DNA of 64,000 bases from Elysia crispata (taxonomy: Eukaryota; Mollusca; Gastropoda; Plakobranchidae): the NCBI GenBank assembly GCA_033675545.1, contig JAWDGP010000881.1:218501-282500 (forward strand). The letters are read 5' to 3'. This document shows positions 62,701 to 64,000 of this stretch, in pieces. Below the pieces are notes generated by a model, which saw nothing but the letters and a program-made list of their open reading frames with translations, searched no databases and was not told the origin of the DNA. A program made the translations under genes and the position numbers. The number at the start of each line of letters is the position of its first letter. The first letter of the stretch is position 1.

Positions 62701-63468
62701 CCAAAAAAGCCTCATAAGAAGTAAAATTGAAAAGCAGGCTGTGCCATACCTGCATTTCCATAGCCACCACCGACATTTCCAAATCCAGAACCTCCCTGGT
62801 TTCCAAACTCTCCTTGTGATGAAAGAAAAATTGTTTGCATTAAAAGGCTATCTTCTTCCCATTTCAATCAATCCAACCATAAGACCTACCACGAAACGGA
62901 GTTGGTGCCAATAAGGAAGGCATCTCAAAACAACATGGCTAATCTGTCTTAGATTTCAAGAACATTTTTTGGGAGAGGGGAGAAAGGGAAAGACACAATT
63001 TGCACATAGATCCACCACTGTAAATTTATTTGAAAATAATAAAAAAAAAAAAAAAAGCCATGTTGTGTTGATACTTTTGGCAAAAAAATTTGATGGAATA
63101 AAAATTCAGACTAACTGAAAACTATTATAAACTGTAATTTAGAGCCTAAAAATTTAGCGTACCTCCACTGCCAAAACCACCACCAGAATTGCCAAAGCCT
63201 CCACCTCCCTGACTGCCAAAGCCATGGTTTCCGAATCCACCACTGCCTCCTTGGCCTCCACCATAGCCTCCACCAAATCCACCACCAAGACCACCGCCTT
63301 GGCCGAATCCACCACCTCGCATGTCATCATTGTAGCCATTGCCAGCATCCATGGCACTGCCTCCACCAAAACCACCTCCCATGTTACTGCCATAACCACC
63401 TCCACCACCGCCTTGAGACTGGCGCATGCCAGGCTCTGAATTGAGGAAAAGCTCAATGTAGCGATGTT
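59716..63468 (-). CDS. hnRNP H/F-type RNA-binding protein, three 3' exons (partial)
   Basis: A nuclear RNA-binding protein that acts in splicing through G-rich sites. Exons on the minus strand: 63468-63163, 62812-62750 and 59804-59716, all GT-AG with phases that agree. The first begins (E)HRYIELFLNSEPG, the signature end of the third quasi-RRM of hnRNP H/F and GRSF1 proteins. A long Gly-rich tail follows (GGFGGGYGGGQGG, GNHGFGSQGGGG), then GGSGFGNVGGGYGNA, and the protein ends MGGGYGDGMGGGG, then MMNNNYTAF. Such tails mediate protein contacts and phase separation. The RRM-coding exons lie beyond the right edge of the window. GRSF1 or an hnRNP A/B tail are alternatives, but the HRYIELFLN motif argues for H/F. 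Codon use in the Gly-rich part is unremarkable. Confidence 0.85.
60020..60330 (-). pseudogene. Mariner-like transposase fossil in the hnRNP last intron
   Basis: Minus-strand pieces read LDISEILHDNAPVRAEQAVQ (the HDNAP box contains a catalytic Asp of mariner transposases), QWGFETLPHSAYSP (the conserved YSPDLAP region, altered), and KKSLKGGHLLNKMHAIEDWV (the usual LKKSLKGRRF region). At least two frameshifts and a stop separate them. Terminal repeats were not found. Confidence 0.8.
60480..60920 (-). repeat. Dispersed repeat family, copy 3 (inverted)
   Basis: On the minus strand this copy holds GGGTGGATGATCACTTGAAT followed by CATCTCAGGGATGCTGCAGA (60905-60850), then further on CAGAGTTACGTACC and TTAGGGTCAGAGCTTTTACC (60556-60500). 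These are the blocks seen in the PCNA intron copies 9590-10030 and 10500-10870 and at 2270-2362, in the same order. Confidence 0.6.
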
Positions 63469-64000
63469 CTGTGAAAACACGAGAAAATTGAACAAAAGAA
63501 TATAATAAGATAGGTGGCTACTAAAAAAGGGCTAAGAACACTATTGATGCTGTATTGGTCAAGTTTGATAGCTTTCTAATCAAAGGAATTTCATAGTTCA
63601 TAAAAATATTCAAACTTTCCTACTAATTTATCTAGAGAGATGGAAAAAGTTCATCCAAAGATATGGAATGTCCAAAATGTATGCCAACCCAAAGGAGGAT
63701 CATTTAATTTTGCACTGTGAGCGCAGACAGTTCTGCAAGATGACTGAGCAAATACGTCACTTTTTCTTTCTCTTGGTTTCTGCTGTCTCTAAGGTCATCC
63801 CCCATATTAGTTTTTGTCACAAGAAACTTCCTTTACACGACAACAAGCTTAAAATTGGTACCCTACCAGCATTTTTTCCCTAGTCCACATATCAAAATGA
63901 ACAACTTGTGTGGCTAATTTTCTATTGAGACTTAAGACAATATTTCAGGCCTCACAATACACAAACATAGAGAAACTATAACAGTTTTACCTAAATTCGA
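63469..64000 (-). other. hnRNP intron reaching the window edge
   Basis: No exon recognised. On the minus strand TTTAG/GTAAAAC at about 63987 could be a donor of the next upstream exon, but too little sequence remains to test it. Confidence 0.4.

Noticed and set aside
63154-63495. 113-residue frame and a plus-strand Ser/Thr-rich frame over the hnRNP tail
   Set aside because: Both are other-frame readings of the Gly-rich exon, whose own frame continues the HRYIELFLN motif.

Overview
This is an animal nuclear window, probably from a gastropod mollusc. The animal origin is shown by three spliced, intron-rich genes with GT-AG junctions. The mollusc assignment is inference: it rests on the style of the genes, the RLE-type LINE, and many interspersed palindromic CTAGATCTAG stretches. 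Base composition is AT-rich, and microsatellites and small DNA-transposon derivatives are abundant.

Layout. 1-3.2 kb is intergenic with a Tigger-like element. PCNA (DNA sliding clamp) lies on the minus strand at 3431-16231 with six coding exons. Its promoter, upstream at about 16.43-16.56 kb, carries E2F-type sites and a CCAAT box. The PCNA introns hold several Tigger-like elements, dispersed repeats and an unusual direct repeat / inverted-repeat element / direct repeat arrangement (12404-15440). At 16.95-18.0 kb are microsatellites and a clean 211-bp tandem duplication. At 18026-21899 lies a nearly whole non-LTR retrotransposon of the restriction-like-endonuclease (R2-like) group, with a tRNA-like 3' end and hairpin-forming direct repeats on both sides. 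21.9-28 kb is intergenic, with another Tigger-like element.

MICU1 (gatekeeper of the mitochondrial calcium uniporter) lies on the plus strand at 28134-53904 with eleven constitutive coding exons giving 515 residues. Two candidate microexons, 18 and 12 nt, sit in its 11-kb intron at the position where vertebrate MICU1 has its muscle microexon. Its introns carry two MITEs and a decayed LINE fragment.

An hnRNP H/F-type gene runs on the minus strand from the right edge (three 3' exons, 59716-63468) and converges on MICU1. A mariner transposase fossil lies in its last intron.

The three host genes are unrelated in function (replication, mitochondrial calcium entry, RNA processing) and each appears to be an independent transcription unit. 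All identifications come from reading translations and comparing them with family sequences from memory; no search was run.
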